Positions 1 through 10,160 are shown, numbered from the stretch's first letter. The stretch: 64,000 nt of DNA from Bradyrhizobium sp. sGM-13 (GCF_018398875.1 NZ_JAGWDK010000011.1:186001-250000); one strand, 5' to 3'. Program-made: numbers and translations. Notes: generated by a model from the letters alone, not told the origin.

Positions 1-189
1 CAATACCAGCTCGATAAGCTGCCGATCGACTACATCGAGAAGCGTAACGCCCTCGTCGATGCGGTCACGCTGGACGACGCCAAAAAGGCGGCGCAGAAGC
101 TGTGGGGCCAGGGTCTGCTCACCGTGATCGTCGGCCGCGCCCCGCAAGCCGCCGCGCAGCCCGCCGCAGCGCCGCCGAGAGCGAATTAG
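1..189 (+). CDS. M16 family zinc peptidase, C-terminal end (partial)
   Basis: The open frame runs in from the left edge and ends at TAG 187-189. The last 62 residues include LPIDYIEKRNALVDAVTLDD and a LWGQGLLTVIVG stretch, followed by an Ala/Pro-rich tail. This resembles the C-terminal half of the pitrilysin-type (M16) peptidases that alphaproteobacteria carry as paired, exported genes. The HxxEH catalytic half lies outside the window, so activity cannot be judged. Family assignment is by recognition of the C-terminal motif only. Confidence 0.75.
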   Translation, partial: QYQLDKLPIDYIEKRNALVDAVTLDDAKKAAQKLWGQGLLTVIVGRAPQAAAQPAAAPPRAN

Positions 190-209
190 GCCTTCCCCTT
201 TCTCCATGT

Positions 210-292
210 TCATGGCCGGGCTTGTCCCGGCCATCCACGTTTTCTATACGCTGATTAAGTCGTGGATGCCCGGGACAAGCCCGGGCATGACG
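210..292. repeat. palindromic intergenic repeat, family F
   Basis: Two inverted arms (TCATGGCCGGGCTTGTCCCG and its partner GGGACAAGCCCGGGCATGAC) surround a short AT-richer centre. A relative with the same arm logic is at 59556-59635. It fills the space between the M16 gene and arfB. Confidence 0.7.
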
Positions 293-307
293 ACCTTTGG
301 TGCCGCC

Positions 308-724
308 ATGCTGCGGGTTTCCCGCGATCTCACGATTGACGAAAACGACATCGAGATCGGCTTCGTCCGCGCCTCCGGCCCGGGCGGGCAGAATGTCAAC
401 AAGCTCGCGACCGCAGCCCAGCTCCGTTTCGACACGCGCAAGATCGCGCTGCCGGAGGATGCGGCCGCACGGCTGGTGCGGCTCGCCGGCCAGCGCATGA
501 CCAAGGAGGGCGTGATCGTGATCCACGCCCAGCGCTTCCGTACCCAGGAGCGCAACCGGGCCGACGCCATCGATCGCCTGCTCGAATTGTTGCGCGAGGC
601 CCTGATCCGCCCGACGCCGCGCCGGCCGACCAAGCCGACCTTCGGATCGAAGCAGCGGCGGCTGGAAGGCAAGAAACGGCGCAGCGACGTCAAGGCGAAG
701 CGCACGGCGCGCTTTGACGATTGA
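308..724 (+). CDS. arfB: alternative ribosome-rescue factor ArfB (peptidyl-tRNA hydrolase)
   Basis: The product is a 138-residue release-factor-like protein. The GGQ peptidyl-tRNA hydrolysis motif lies in GPGGQNVNK near residue 23, and the C-terminus is a strongly basic tail (KQRRLEGKKRRSDVKAKR) like the one that threads into the empty mRNA channel of stalled ribosomes in ArfB/YaeJ. It lacks the codon-recognition domains of RF1/RF2, and its length matches the family (about 140). The ATG at 308 was preferred to the upstream ATG at 206, because the upstream extension is encoded by a palindromic repeat and is not protein-like. It should release nascent chains from non-stop ribosomes. Confidence 0.92.
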   Translation: MLRVSRDLTIDENDIEIGFVRASGPGGQNVNKLATAAQLRFDTRKIALPEDAAARLVRLAGQRMTKEGVIVIHAQRFRTQERNRADAIDRLLELLREALIRPTPRRPTKPTFGSKQRRLEGKKRRSDVKAKRTARFDD

Positions 725-742
725 ACCGCCGATCACGACGTC

Positions 743-1273
743 TCAATCGCGAACCAGATATTCCCGGATCATGATCCGCGCGCGGTGGATACGCGCCTTG
801 ACGCTTTCGCGTGTCAACCCAAGAACACCAGCGATCTCGTCGATCGACAACTCCTCGATATCGCGCAGCAGGATCACCTCGCGATAGTGGTCGGGCAGCG
901 ACTGGATGGCGCGGGAAAGATCGATGCGAATGTCTTCCGGCGCAAGATGCGCCAGGCGCGCCTCCGCATCGTCGGCCGGCGCTTCCGTGCTTGCTGCGCG
1001 GCGCAGCAAGCGAAGGCAGGCGCGGCGGGCCACCGCAAACAGCCACGCCGAAAACGACGTCACCGCGCGCAACGTGCCGACCCGCCGGTACAACAGCAGC
1101 AGCGTTTCCTGAACCGCGTCGTCGATATCGGCGGCGCGGCAATTGCGTGCGGCATAGCGGCGGATATCCGGCTGAGCGGCTGCGATCAGCGACACCAGCG
1201 CCTCGGTGTCGCCGCCGCGAGCGGCCTCGATCAGCGAGGGGCTGCAGCGCCCCGCTCGGGCCAACGCGCTCAT
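743..1273 (-). CDS. ECF-type RNA polymerase sigma factor
   Basis: The product is a 176-residue sigma-70 family protein of the extracytoplasmic-function size. Region 2 is seen as AADIDDAVQETLLLLYRRV followed by SFSAWLFAVARRACLRLLRR. Region 4, with its helix-turn-helix, is seen as LPDHYREVILLRDIEELSID then GLTRESVKARIHRARIMIRE. No region 3 or C-terminal extension is present. The start ATG overlaps the stop of the upstream DUF2892 gene by 4 bases (ATGA), so the two are translationally coupled. No classical anti-sigma gene adjoins it, and the partner membrane protein is the obvious candidate regulator, but that is inference. Its ECF subgroup and target promoter cannot be given from sequence alone. 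Confidence 0.9.
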   Translation of the reverse strand: MSALARAGRCSPSLIEAARGGDTEALVSLIAAAQPDIRRYAARNCRAADIDDAVQETLLLLYRRVGTLRAVTSFSAWLFAVARRACLRLLRRAASTEAPADDAEARLAHLAPEDIRIDLSRAIQSLPDHYREVILLRDIEELSIDEIAGVLGLTRESVKARIHRARIMIREYLVRD

Positions 1274-1476
1274 GATGAGGGAAGCCTGCGGCCGACCATG
1301 GCGCACATCGGACAAAAGCCGAAAAATCCGGTCGCGATTGCGACCGCGCCGGTGGCCGCGATCAGGTAGCCGGCCATCGTGCCGGGCATGCCCAAAAACC
1401 CATAGGCGATCATCACAACGCCCCCGATCGTCCGCATCGCCCGCTCCCAGCCCGGCAAATTCTTGCGATAGAACAT
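1270..1476 (-). CDS. small inner-membrane protein, DUF2892 (YgaP-type transmembrane domain)
   Basis: The product has 68 residues with two hydrophobic helices (MRTIGGVVMIAYGFLGM and LIAATGAVAIATGFFGF) and a Cys pair in FCPMCAMVG after the second helix. This is the DUF2892 layout, known as the membrane anchor of the rhodanese YgaP and as stand-alone proteins. The start at MFYRKN was chosen over an upstream ATG because the protein-like sequence begins there. It is the first gene of a two-gene operon and is coupled to the ECF sigma gene. The CxxC at the membrane face could sense redox state, but no evidence beyond position supports this. Confidence 0.8.
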   Translation of the reverse strand: MFYRKNLPGWERAMRTIGGVVMIAYGFLGMPGTMAGYLIAATGAVAIATGFFGFCPMCAMVGRRLPSS

Positions 1477-1500
1477 AACAGCTCCCTTCGATTGCACGAA

Positions 1501-1518
1501 AGAACGTCAGCGCGTTCT
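1501..1518. promoter_or_regulatory. inverted repeat upstream of the DUF2892-ECF operon
   Basis: AGAACG-N6-CGTTCT is a perfect 6-base inverted repeat 24 bases upstream of the DUF2892 start. It could be an operator or the 5' end of the leader. No promoter boxes were identified with confidence. Confidence 0.3.
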
Positions 1519-1573
1519 CGTCAGATAGAGCCGCCGGGCCGAGCTTTCGGTTCGCGGGTCGCCGATCGAGGCA

Positions 1574-1606
1574 TAAAAAAACTCCGGCCGCCAGACGGCC
1601 GGAGTT
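1574..1606 (-). terminator. rho-independent terminator of the 1653-1943 gene
   Basis: Read on the minus strand, an 11-base perfect stem (AACTCCGGCCG with CGGCCGGAGTT) around a 5-base loop is followed by a run of T. It lies 47 bases past the stop of the minus-strand gene. Confidence 0.9.
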
Positions 1607-1652
1607 CTGTTGGAGAGCAACCCGTCGGAGGAGGCGGGTTTCCTCCAGGCAT

Positions 1653-1943
1653 TTAGCGGCTGCTTGCTGGAGGCGTCGCTGCTCCGCCCGTGTGCTTGGG
1701 CGGCGCTGCACTACCGCCCGCTCCGACGGTGCCTTTCGCACCCGGCTTGGCGCCTGCCCTCTGGCCCGCGGCGCCCGCCGGCGCGTCTTCGTCCATGCTG
1801 CCCGACGCGCCGCCTTGCATTTGGGTCGTGCCCTTTGCTCCGCCGCGGATCTGGGTGTCGGATGAGACGCCTTGCGCCAGTACCGGACCGGCAAGCAGAG
1901 CCGAGATTGCAACCGCGATCGCCGAGGTTTTCACTAGCTTCAT
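1653..1943 (-). CDS. small exported Gly/Ala-rich protein of unknown function
   Basis: The product has 96 residues. A clear Sec signal peptide (MKLVKTSAIAVAISALLAGP, cleavage after VLAQ) is followed by a low-complexity mature part rich in Gly, Ala, Gln and Pro with no recognisable domain. The start at 1943 is favoured over the ATG at 1973 because GGAGAAG sits 4 bases upstream and the signal peptide begins directly. It is a single gene with its own strong terminator. No function is proposed. Confidence 0.7.
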   Translation of the reverse strand: MKLVKTSAIAVAISALLAGPVLAQGVSSDTQIRGGAKGTTQMQGGASGSMDEDAPAGAAGQRAGAKPGAKGTVGAGGSAAPPKHTGGAATPPASSR

Positions 1944-2247
1944 CCACTTCTCCAAGGTTTTGTCGAACGACAAACAGTTCGGCTTCTTCAGGCACCGTTC
2001 ACAACCCGAACATGTTCATCGCGGGATCAGTCGTTATCCGCGAACGGTGCGCTCACCATGCAAGCCGCGCGATGTGGTGATCGTGCAGGGATTTCGAGGT
2101 CATTTTGCGAATCCTTGGCCACATGCAGACCGCATATTCGGCGCCTCCGCAGCGTCCGGAAAGTTCCGTAAAAATATTTTGAACACATGCATTTGACTCG
2201 GTAGCCACGTAAAATCGCCATCCAGCCTCGAATCGATCCGAGAACGC

Positions 2248-4053
2248 ATGCCCGTCCGCCAACTCCCCGAACAAGTCGTCAACCGCATCGCCGCCGGCGA
2301 AGTGGTCGAACGTCCCGCAAGCGTGGTGAAGGAGCTGGTCGAAAACGCCATCGACGCCGGCGCCAGCCGCGTCGACGTTTTCATCGATGGCGGCGGCAGG
2401 CGGCGGATCGGCATCACCGATGACGGCAGCGGAATGACCCATGGCGATCTCGCGCTCGCCGTCGACCGCCACGCCACCTCCAAGCTCGACGACGAGGATC
2501 TGTTACGCATTCGCACGCTGGGCTTTCGCGGCGAGGCGCTGCCCTCGATCGGCGCCGTCGCGAAGCTCGGCATCACCACGCGCCACGCCAGCGAGCCGCA
2601 TGCCTGGTCGCTGTCGGTCGAAGGCGGCCTGAAATCGCAGATCGTGCCGGCCGCGCTGTCGCAAGGCACCCGCGTCGAGGTCAGCGATCTCTTTTATGCA
2701 ACGCCCGCCCGGCTGAAATTCCTCAAGACCGACCGCACCGAGGCCGAGGCGATCCGCGAAGTGGTGCGGCGCCTCGCAATGGCGCGGCCCGACATCGCTT
2801 TCACCTTGGCCGGCGAGGAACGCGCACCGGTGACCTGGGCCGCGGCGCTGCCGGGTGCTGCGGGCCGACTGACGCGGCTCGGCGACATCTTAGGTCACGA
2901 TTTTCGCTCTTGCGCCATCGACGTGCGCTCCGAGCGCGAAGGCGTCGTGGTCGAGGGCTTTGCCGCCGCCCCCTCGCTGACCCGCGCCAATGCGCTCGGG
3001 CAATATCTGTTCGTCAACGGCCGCCCGGTCCGCGACAAGCTCATCCTCGGCGCGGTGCGCGCGGCCTATTCCGACTATCTGCCGCGCGACCGGCATCCGG
3101 TCGTCGCGCTGTTCGTGACGCTGGCGCCGCAGGAGGTCGACGCCAACGTGCATCCGGCCAAGACGGAGGTGCGGTTTCGCAACGCCGGGCTCGTTCGTGC
3201 GCTGATCGTGCATGCGCTCAAGGACGGCCTCGCCCGCGAGGGCCGGCGCACCGCTGCCAATACCGACGGTGCGGCGCTGTCGGCGTTTCGTCCGTCTTTT
3301 GCGCCGCGCCCGACCAACTGGGACTGGCGGAGTTCGCCGGCCTATCCGGTCACGCCTTCGTTCGAAGGCGCGGCGGCAACGGCACTCGCCGAAGCCGGGC
3401 AAGCCGCGTTCGATGTCGGCGCACCAACCGCCGACGTACGCTTCGAGGCGCAGCCCTCTGCCGACCTGCTCGACCGTCCGCTCGGCGCGGCGCGGACGCA
3501 AATCCACGAGACCTATATCGTCTCGCAAACCCGCGACGGCCTGATTGTCGTGGATCAGCATGCCGCCCATGAGCGCATTGTCTACGAGAAGCTGAAGGCG
3601 TCGCTGGCGAAGAACGGTGTGCAGCGGCAGATTCTTCTGATCCCCGAGATCGTCGAACTCGATGAGGCCACCGTCGAGAAGCTGCTGGCGCGCACTGACG
3701 AACTCGCCTCCTTCGGCCTTGCGATCGAATCCTTCGGCCCCGGCGCGGTGGCGGTGCGCGAGACGCCATCGCTGCTCGGCAAGGCGAATGCCGCAGGGTT
3801 GCTGCGCGATCTCGCCGAGCACATGGCCGAATGGGACGAGGCGCTGCCGCTGGAGCGCCGCCTGATGCATGTCGCCGCCACCATGGCCTGCCACGGCTCG
3901 GTCCGCGCCGGGAGACGCCTCAAGCCGGAAGAGATGAACGCGCTTCTGCGCGAGATGGAAGACACGCCGAATTCCGGCCAGTGCAACCACGGCCGTCCGA
4001 CCTATGTGGAGTTGAAGTTGAGCGATATCGAGAAGCTGTTCGGGCGGAGGTAA
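2248..4053 (+). CDS. mutL: DNA mismatch repair protein MutL (endonuclease type)
   Basis: The 601-residue protein has an N-terminal GHKL ATPase: ELVENAIDAGA near residue 35, DDGSGM, and TLGFRGEALPSIG. A transducer domain with the FVNGRPVRD segment follows, then a Pro/Ala-rich linker at about 330-400 and a C-terminal dimerisation domain. The latter carries DQHAAHERIVYE at residue 436, matching the metal-binding DQHA(x)2E(x)4E motif of MutL proteins that nick DNA themselves, plus the downstream CNHGRP motif (usual form CPHGRP). It therefore belongs to the MutH-independent class and works with MutS in mismatch repair. It is a single gene that appears not to be in an operon. Confidence 0.97.
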   Translation: MPVRQLPEQVVNRIAAGEVVERPASVVKELVENAIDAGASRVDVFIDGGGRRRIGITDDGSGMTHGDLALAVDRHATSKLDDEDLLRIRTLGFRGEALPSIGAVAKLGITTRHASEPHAWSLSVEGGLKSQIVPAALSQGTRVEVSDLFYATPARLKFLKTDRTEAEAIREVVRRLAMARPDIAFTLAGEERAPVTWAAALPGAAGRLTRLGDILGHDFRSCAIDVRSEREGVVVEGFAAAPSLTRANALGQYLFVNGRPVRDKLILGAVRAAYSDYLPRDRHPVVALFVTLAPQEVDANVHPAKTEVRFRNAGLVRALIVHALKDGLAREGRRTAANTDGAALSAFRPSFAPRPTNWDWRSSPAYPVTPSFEGAAATALAEAGQAAFDVGAPTADVRFEAQPSADLLDRPLGAARTQIHETYIVSQTRDGLIVVDQHAAHERIVYEKLKASLAKNGVQRQILLIPEIVELDEATVEKLLARTDELASFGLAIESFGPGAVAVRETPSLLGKANAAGLLRDLAEHMAEWDEALPLERRLMHVAATMACHGSVRAGRRLKPEEMNALLREMEDTPNSGQCNHGRPTYVELKLSDIEKLFGRR

Positions 4054-4065
4054 CGCTACAACTCC

Positions 4066-4196
4066 CGTCGTCCCGGGCAAGCGAAGCGCGACCCGGGACC
4101 CATAACCACTGTTGCAAGACCTTTGGCGCGATGGAGCCACAGCTTTATCCATCGCAATAGCGGTGGTTATGGGTCCCCGCTTTCGCGGGGACGACA
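4066..4196. repeat. palindromic intergenic repeat, family A
   Basis: Left arm CGTCGTCCCGGG...GGGACCCATAACCAC and right arm GTGGTTATGGGTCCCCGC...GGGGACGAC form nested inverted repeats. Close relatives with the same GTGGTTATGGGTCCC arm are at 20949-21067 and 28961-29078. It fills the mutL-rsmD convergent gap. Confidence 0.8.
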
Positions 4197-4198
4197 GA

Positions 4199-4762
4199 TC
4201 AGGATGCGGTTCCAGCCCGTAAAAACACGAACTCCGTATCGTCATACGCGCGCCGCTCGATCTCCTCGAAGCCCTCGGGCGCTGCAAACGCCGCATCCTT
4301 CGATTCCTCCACAACGAGCAGCGCACCGGGCGTCATCCAGCCGCCATCGCGCAGCGAGGCCAGTGCCTTCTCCGCAAGCCCCTTGCCATAGGGCGGATCG
4401 AGGAACACCAGCGAGAACGGCTCGACCGGATGCGCCGGGCCGAGATTGGTGGCGTCGCGGCGATAGACTTTTGTCACGCCACCCAGCCCCAGCGCCTCGA
4501 CATTGTTGCGCAGCAACGCGCGCGCTTCTGCGCCGTTGTCGACGAACAGCGTGAAGCTGGCGCCGCGCGATACCGCCTCGATGCCGAGCGCACCGGTGCC
4601 GGCGAACAGGTCGAGCACGCGCGCGCCTTCGATCGGGTCGTCGTAAGCGTGGATCAGGATGTTGAACACGGACTCGCGCAAGCGATCCGCCGTCGGGCGG
4701 ATGTCCCGCGACGAAGGCGAGGCGATACTACGGCCCTTCAATCGTCCGCCAACGACACGCAT
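4199..4762 (-). CDS. rsmD: 16S rRNA (guanine-N2)-methyltransferase RsmD
   Basis: The 187-residue class I SAM methyltransferase matches the usual RsmD length. It begins MRVVGGRLKGR, has the SAM-binding DLFAGTGALGIEAVSRG near residue 50, and the catalytic DPPYGKGL motif near residue 122 that marks exocyclic-amine methyltransferases. It methylates G966 of 16S rRNA during 30S assembly (family knowledge). The gene starts 7 bases after the rRNA pseudouridine synthase stop on the same strand, so the two rRNA-modification genes probably form an operon. Confidence 0.95.
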   Translation of the reverse strand: MRVVGGRLKGRSIASPSSRDIRPTADRLRESVFNILIHAYDDPIEGARVLDLFAGTGALGIEAVSRGASFTLFVDNGAEARALLRNNVEALGLGGVTKVYRRDATNLGPAHPVEPFSLVFLDPPYGKGLAEKALASLRDGGWMTPGALLVVEESKDAAFAAPEGFEEIERRAYDDTEFVFLRAGTAS

Positions 4763-4769
4763 AGCCCAG

Positions 4770-6884
<2,115 letters not shown>

Positions 6885-7037
6885 GAATGTTCTCTTGGGT
6901 CCGAATAAAATGGCCATCAGGCGGATCAGGATGGGCTGTCATAGCGATAACGCGCGCGCACTTCGCTCGAGGCGCATTCTCACGCAAAACCGGCATCCAC
7001 GTTTGCTGAAGGCGGCCCTCATAGCAGGTTTATTCCA

Positions 7038-7496
7038 ATGATACGAGGCATGACTGCCCCTTCTTTCATGGATTTGGCGCTGAAAACGGCCGAAAACGCC
7101 GGAAAGGCCGGCGAAGTTCCGATCGGCTGCGTGATCGTGCGGGATTACGAGGTAATCGCCACCGCCGGCAACCGGACGCTGACCGACCGCGATCCGACCG
7201 CGCACGCCGAAATATTGGCGATCCGGCAGGCGGCCGAGGTCATCGGCACCGAGCGGCTGGTCGATTGCGACCTCTACGTCACGCTGGAGCCCTGCACGAT
7301 GTGCGCCGGCGCGATCTCGTTTGCGCGGATCCGACGGCTCTATTACGGCGCCGCCGATCCGAAGGGCGGCGCGGTGGATTCCGGCGTGCGGTTCTTCGCA
7401 CAGCCGACCTGCCATCACGTGCCGGAGGTTTACTCGGCGGTGGGGGAGACGGAGGCGGCGACACTGCTCAAGGAGTTTTTTAAGGTGAGGCGGTAG
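7038..7496 (+). CDS. tadA: tRNA-specific adenosine deaminase TadA
   Basis: The protein is 152 residues and has the full cytidine/deoxycytidylate deaminase signature: zinc ligand and proton-shuttling Glu in PTAHAEILAIR near residue 56, and PCTMCAGAI near residue 88. TadA converts A34 to inosine in tRNA-Arg(ACG), which is needed to read CGN codons. GAVDSGVRFF and the C-terminal LLKEFFKVRR also fit TadA. The start could instead be the ATG at 7050 (MTAPSF); neither has a strong ribosome-binding site. Confidence 0.95.
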   Translation: MIRGMTAPSFMDLALKTAENAGKAGEVPIGCVIVRDYEVIATAGNRTLTDRDPTAHAEILAIRQAAEVIGTERLVDCDLYVTLEPCTMCAGAISFARIRRLYYGAADPKGGAVDSGVRFFAQPTCHHVPEVYSAVGETEAATLLKEFFKVRR

Positions 7497-7518
7497 GCAT
7501 CGCGCCCCACATACCGCT

Positions 7519-7617
7519 GTCATCATCCGCGAAAGCGGATGATCCGGTATTCCAGAGACGCCTGTGATTGATCGATAGGCCGCGGCGTACTGGATACCCG
7601 CCTTCGCGGGTATGACA
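7519..7617. repeat. palindromic intergenic repeat, family D, left copy
   Basis: It begins GTCATCATCCGCGAAAGCGG, has ATGATCC, and ends GGCGTACTGGATACCCGCC...GGGTATGACA. The same ends are found at 8564-8690, in the same orientation, on the other side of the dehalogenase-like gene. Confidence 0.75.
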
Positions 7618-7644
7618 ACTTCGACGTGTGGCGAGGTTTTCGAC

Positions 7645-8550
7645 TCATGCTGCCATAAAAAACTCCCGCAGCAATTTCGCCGTCACATCCGGATTCTCCT
7701 CCGTCAAAAAATGCCCGGAATCCACCGGCGCTCCCTCCACCTTTGTCGCCCATCTCTTCCACGCATCGAGCGGTGTCGTTGCAGCAGGCGCGACGCCGGC
7801 ATCGCCCCACAGCGCCAGCATTGGAATCGTGATCTTCTTGCCGGCGTCGAAATCGGCCTTGTCGATTTCATAATCGGCATAGGCTCCGGCGCGGTAGTCC
7901 TCGCACATCGCATGCACGCGGGCGGGATCGCGGAACGGCGCGAGATAATGTTCCAGCGCGCGCGGATCGATCGCGTCGAGCGTCTTCGATTTGGTCTGGC
8001 TCGCCATCTTGTTCTTGAGGAAAAATTCTCCGTTGTTAGCGATCAGGGTTTCCGGCAGCGGATAGGGCTGCGCCAGAAACGCCCAGTGGTAGATCTTCAG
8101 CGCCGAAAGCCGGTTCAGCTTCTCCCAATAGTCATAGGTCGGCGCGATATCGAGCACCGCGAGCTTCGACAACCGGCCCGGATGATCGAGCGCCAGCCGG
8201 TATGACACGCGGCCGCCGCGGTCGTGTCCGGCGAGCGCGAAATGCACATGCCCGAGCTGCTCCATCGCCTCCACCATCGCCTGCGCCATCGCGCGCTTGG
8301 TGTAGGGCGTGTGGTTCTCGTCGCTGCGCGGCATGTCGGACCAGCCATAGCCCGGCAGGTCAGCGATGATCAGCGTGAACTGGTCCGCCAGTTGCGGCGC
8401 GACTTGGTGCCACATCACATGCGTCGACGAAAAACCATGCAGCAGCAACAGCGGTGGGCCGTTGCCGCCGACACGGGCGAAGATGCGGCCCGACGAGGTG
8501 TTGATCCATTCGGCCGCGTATCCAGGAAACAGATCGGCAAGATCGGGCAT
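7645..8550 (-). CDS. fluoroacetate dehalogenase-like alpha/beta hydrolase
   Basis: The 301-residue alpha/beta hydrolase closely resembles the Rhodopseudomonas palustris fluoroacetate dehalogenase RPA1163, as I recall it. All catalytic positions of that enzyme occur here at identical numbering: nucleophile Asp110, Arg111 and Arg114 in GHDRGGR, Asp134, His155 and Trp156 of the fluoride pocket in IYHWAF, Tyr219, and catalytic His280 in SGHFL. The predicted reaction is hydrolysis of fluoroacetate (or another small 2-haloacid) to glycolate and halide in the cytoplasm. The ATG at 8550 has AGAGG 6 bases upstream and beats the GTG at 8556. It is a single gene with a repeat of one family on each side. 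Confidence 0.88.
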   Translation of the reverse strand: MPDLADLFPGYAAEWINTSSGRIFARVGGNGPPLLLLHGFSSTHVMWHQVAPQLADQFTLIIADLPGYGWSDMPRSDENHTPYTKRAMAQAMVEAMEQLGHVHFALAGHDRGGRVSYRLALDHPGRLSKLAVLDIAPTYDYWEKLNRLSALKIYHWAFLAQPYPLPETLIANNGEFFLKNKMASQTKSKTLDAIDPRALEHYLAPFRDPARVHAMCEDYRAGAYADYEIDKADFDAGKKITIPMLALWGDAGVAPAATTPLDAWKRWATKVEGAPVDSGHFLTEENPDVTAKLLREFFMAA

Positions 8551-8563
8551 GGGCACCTCTCAT

Positions 8564-8690
8564 GTCATCATCCGCCAACGGGTCGCGCGAATGCGACAGG
8601 CTCCGGCGGATGATCCAGTAAACACCAGCATCACGGTCAACAACAGGCGCCCCGGCGTACTGGATACCCCGCCTTCGCGGGGTATGACAG
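8564..8690. repeat. palindromic intergenic repeat, family D, right copy with an internal insert
   Basis: It shares ends with 7519-7617 but carries an extra ~30 bases (CAACGGGTCGCGCGAATGCG then ACAGGCTCCGG) inside its first hairpin. Similar CGGGTCGCGCGAA and GATGACAGGCTCCG modules are seen inside the repeat at 61447-61606, and the latter alone at 10032-10149. Confidence 0.75.
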
Positions 8691-8793
8691 CCATCCTTGC
8701 TTCAAACTTTGTTTGCCGTTGCCGCTGGCAGACCGCAGGTTTATGCCATCCCTCAAGTCCGACCAAGAGCAACAAGATGCGAGGAAACCAGCG

Positions 8794-10026
8794 ATGTCGA
8801 TCGATTTCGAAATTCCGGCTGAAGCCAAGGCGATCCGCGAGAAGGTCCGCAAATGGGTGCAGGAGGAATGCATCCCCGCGGAGAAGGAACTCGACACCAA
8901 GCCGCTCGCTGAAGTACTCGGCCCGCTACGGGCCAAGGCCCGGGCGCGCGGCCTGTGGTGCCCGTGGGTGCCGAAGGAATATGGCGGCATGGGCCTCGGC
9001 CCGCTCGCCAACGCGCTGGTGCAGATGGAGCTCGGTGAGAGCATGCTGGGCGCGCTGTCGATGAACACGCAGGGTCCCGACGACGCCTCGATGATGACGA
9101 TCCTGGCCCACGGCACGGAATACCAGAAGGAGAAGTTCCTTAAACCCCTGCTCAACGGCGACAAGCGCATCTGCTTCTCAATGACCGAGAAGGCTGCCGG
9201 CGCCGACGCCACCGGCATGCAGACCACGGCGGTGAAGGACGGCAACGAGAACTACGTCCTGAACGGCGAGAAGTGGTTTTCCTCCTCCGCCAGCGTCGCC
9301 GACATGGCGCTGGTGATGGCCAAGACCGATCCGAACGCGCCGCGGCACAAGCAGTATTCGACCTTCATCGTGGAGCTGCCGAACCCCGGCTACAAGATCA
9401 AGCGCAACGTCGCCAACATGGCGATCGAGGGGCCGCATGACGATGTCCTGCACGGCGGCCACTCCGAGATTGAGATCAGGGATCTGAAGGTGCCGGCCGA
9501 CAATCTGCTCGGCGGCGAAGGCAATGGCTTTGCGATGGGCCAGCACCGCCTCGCCTATGGACGCCTGCGTCACGGCATGCACAACGTCGCCAAGGCGCAA
9601 CGCGCGCTCGACATGGCGGTCGCCCATGTCACCAAGCGCTCCACCTTCGGCAAATTGCTCGCCGACCGGCAGGCGGTGCAATTCATGCTCGCCGATTGCG
9701 CCAGCGAACTCTACATCGGCCGCCTGATGCTGCTGCACATAGCCTACAAGGCGGAAAAAGGCCTCGACATCCAGCAGGAAAACTCGATCGCAAAAATCTT
9801 CCATGCGCACATGGTGCACAAGGTGATCGACACCGCGATCCAGCTCCATGGCGCACTCGGCTTCAGCCAGGATACGCCGCTGGCGAAATGGTACACCCAG
9901 GTGCGCTCGCAGCGGCTGGTCGACGGTCCGGATGAAGTACACAAGTGGAAGATCGGCAAGAACGTCATCAAGGCGTTCCGCGAGCACGGCACGACTGCGA
10001 GTGCAGCAGGCGGGGATTTGTTGTAG
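8794..10026 (+). CDS. acyl-CoA dehydrogenase family protein (ACAD10/11-like)
   Basis: The product has 410 residues with the standard acyl-CoA dehydrogenase architecture. The N-terminal helical domain (GLWCPWVPKEYGGMGLG) is followed by the flavin-contacting middle domain (CFSMTEKAAGAD, WFSSSASVADMALVMAKTDP). The C-terminal helical domain has QLHGALGFSQDTPLAKWY and DGPDEVHKWKIGK, the latter resembling the ACAD10/11 branch. It is expected to be an FAD-dependent enzyme that desaturates acyl-CoA thioesters, with the ETF chain as acceptor; the substrate is not predictable. The ATG at 8794, with GAGGAAA upstream, is chosen; an earlier in-frame start at 8713 lies close to a repeat and is not protein-like. 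Confidence 0.9.
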   Translation: MSIDFEIPAEAKAIREKVRKWVQEECIPAEKELDTKPLAEVLGPLRAKARARGLWCPWVPKEYGGMGLGPLANALVQMELGESMLGALSMNTQGPDDASMMTILAHGTEYQKEKFLKPLLNGDKRICFSMTEKAAGADATGMQTTAVKDGNENYVLNGEKWFSSSASVADMALVMAKTDPNAPRHKQYSTFIVELPNPGYKIKRNVANMAIEGPHDDVLHGGHSEIEIRDLKVPADNLLGGEGNGFAMGQHRLAYGRLRHGMHNVAKAQRALDMAVAHVTKRSTFGKLLADRQAVQFMLADCASELYIGRLMLLHIAYKAEKGLDIQQENSIAKIFHAHMVHKVIDTAIQLHGALGFSQDTPLAKWYTQVRSQRLVDGPDEVHKWKIGKNVIKAFREHGTTASAAGGDLL

Positions 10027-10031
10027 CCATC

Positions 10032-10149
10032 GTCATTGCGAGCCGCCCGGTCGGCGCAAAGCGCCGCCGGATGACAGGCTCCGCGAAGCAATCCACTTCT
10101 CCGCGCAGGGATAGATGGATTGCTTCGTCGCTTCGCTCCTCGCAATGAC
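10032..10149. repeat. palindromic intergenic repeat, family E
   Basis: Outer arms GTCATTGCGAG / CTCGCAATGAC and inner arms GAAGCAATCCA / TGGATTGCTTC give a nested double hairpin. It lies between the convergent acyl-CoA dehydrogenase and purD genes and may act as a bidirectional 3' end. Confidence 0.8.
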
Positions 10150-10160
10150 GGAGGGAGCGG

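Noticed and set aside
2890..4326. 478-residue open frame antisense to mutL
   Set aside because: It lies opposite a clear MutL, its protein is Arg/Gln-rich without domains, and long antisense frames are expected at this GC content.
7519..8690. Composite transposon around the dehalogenase
   Set aside because: The flanking repeats are short, without a transposase, and family members occur elsewhere alone, so a transposon is not claimed.
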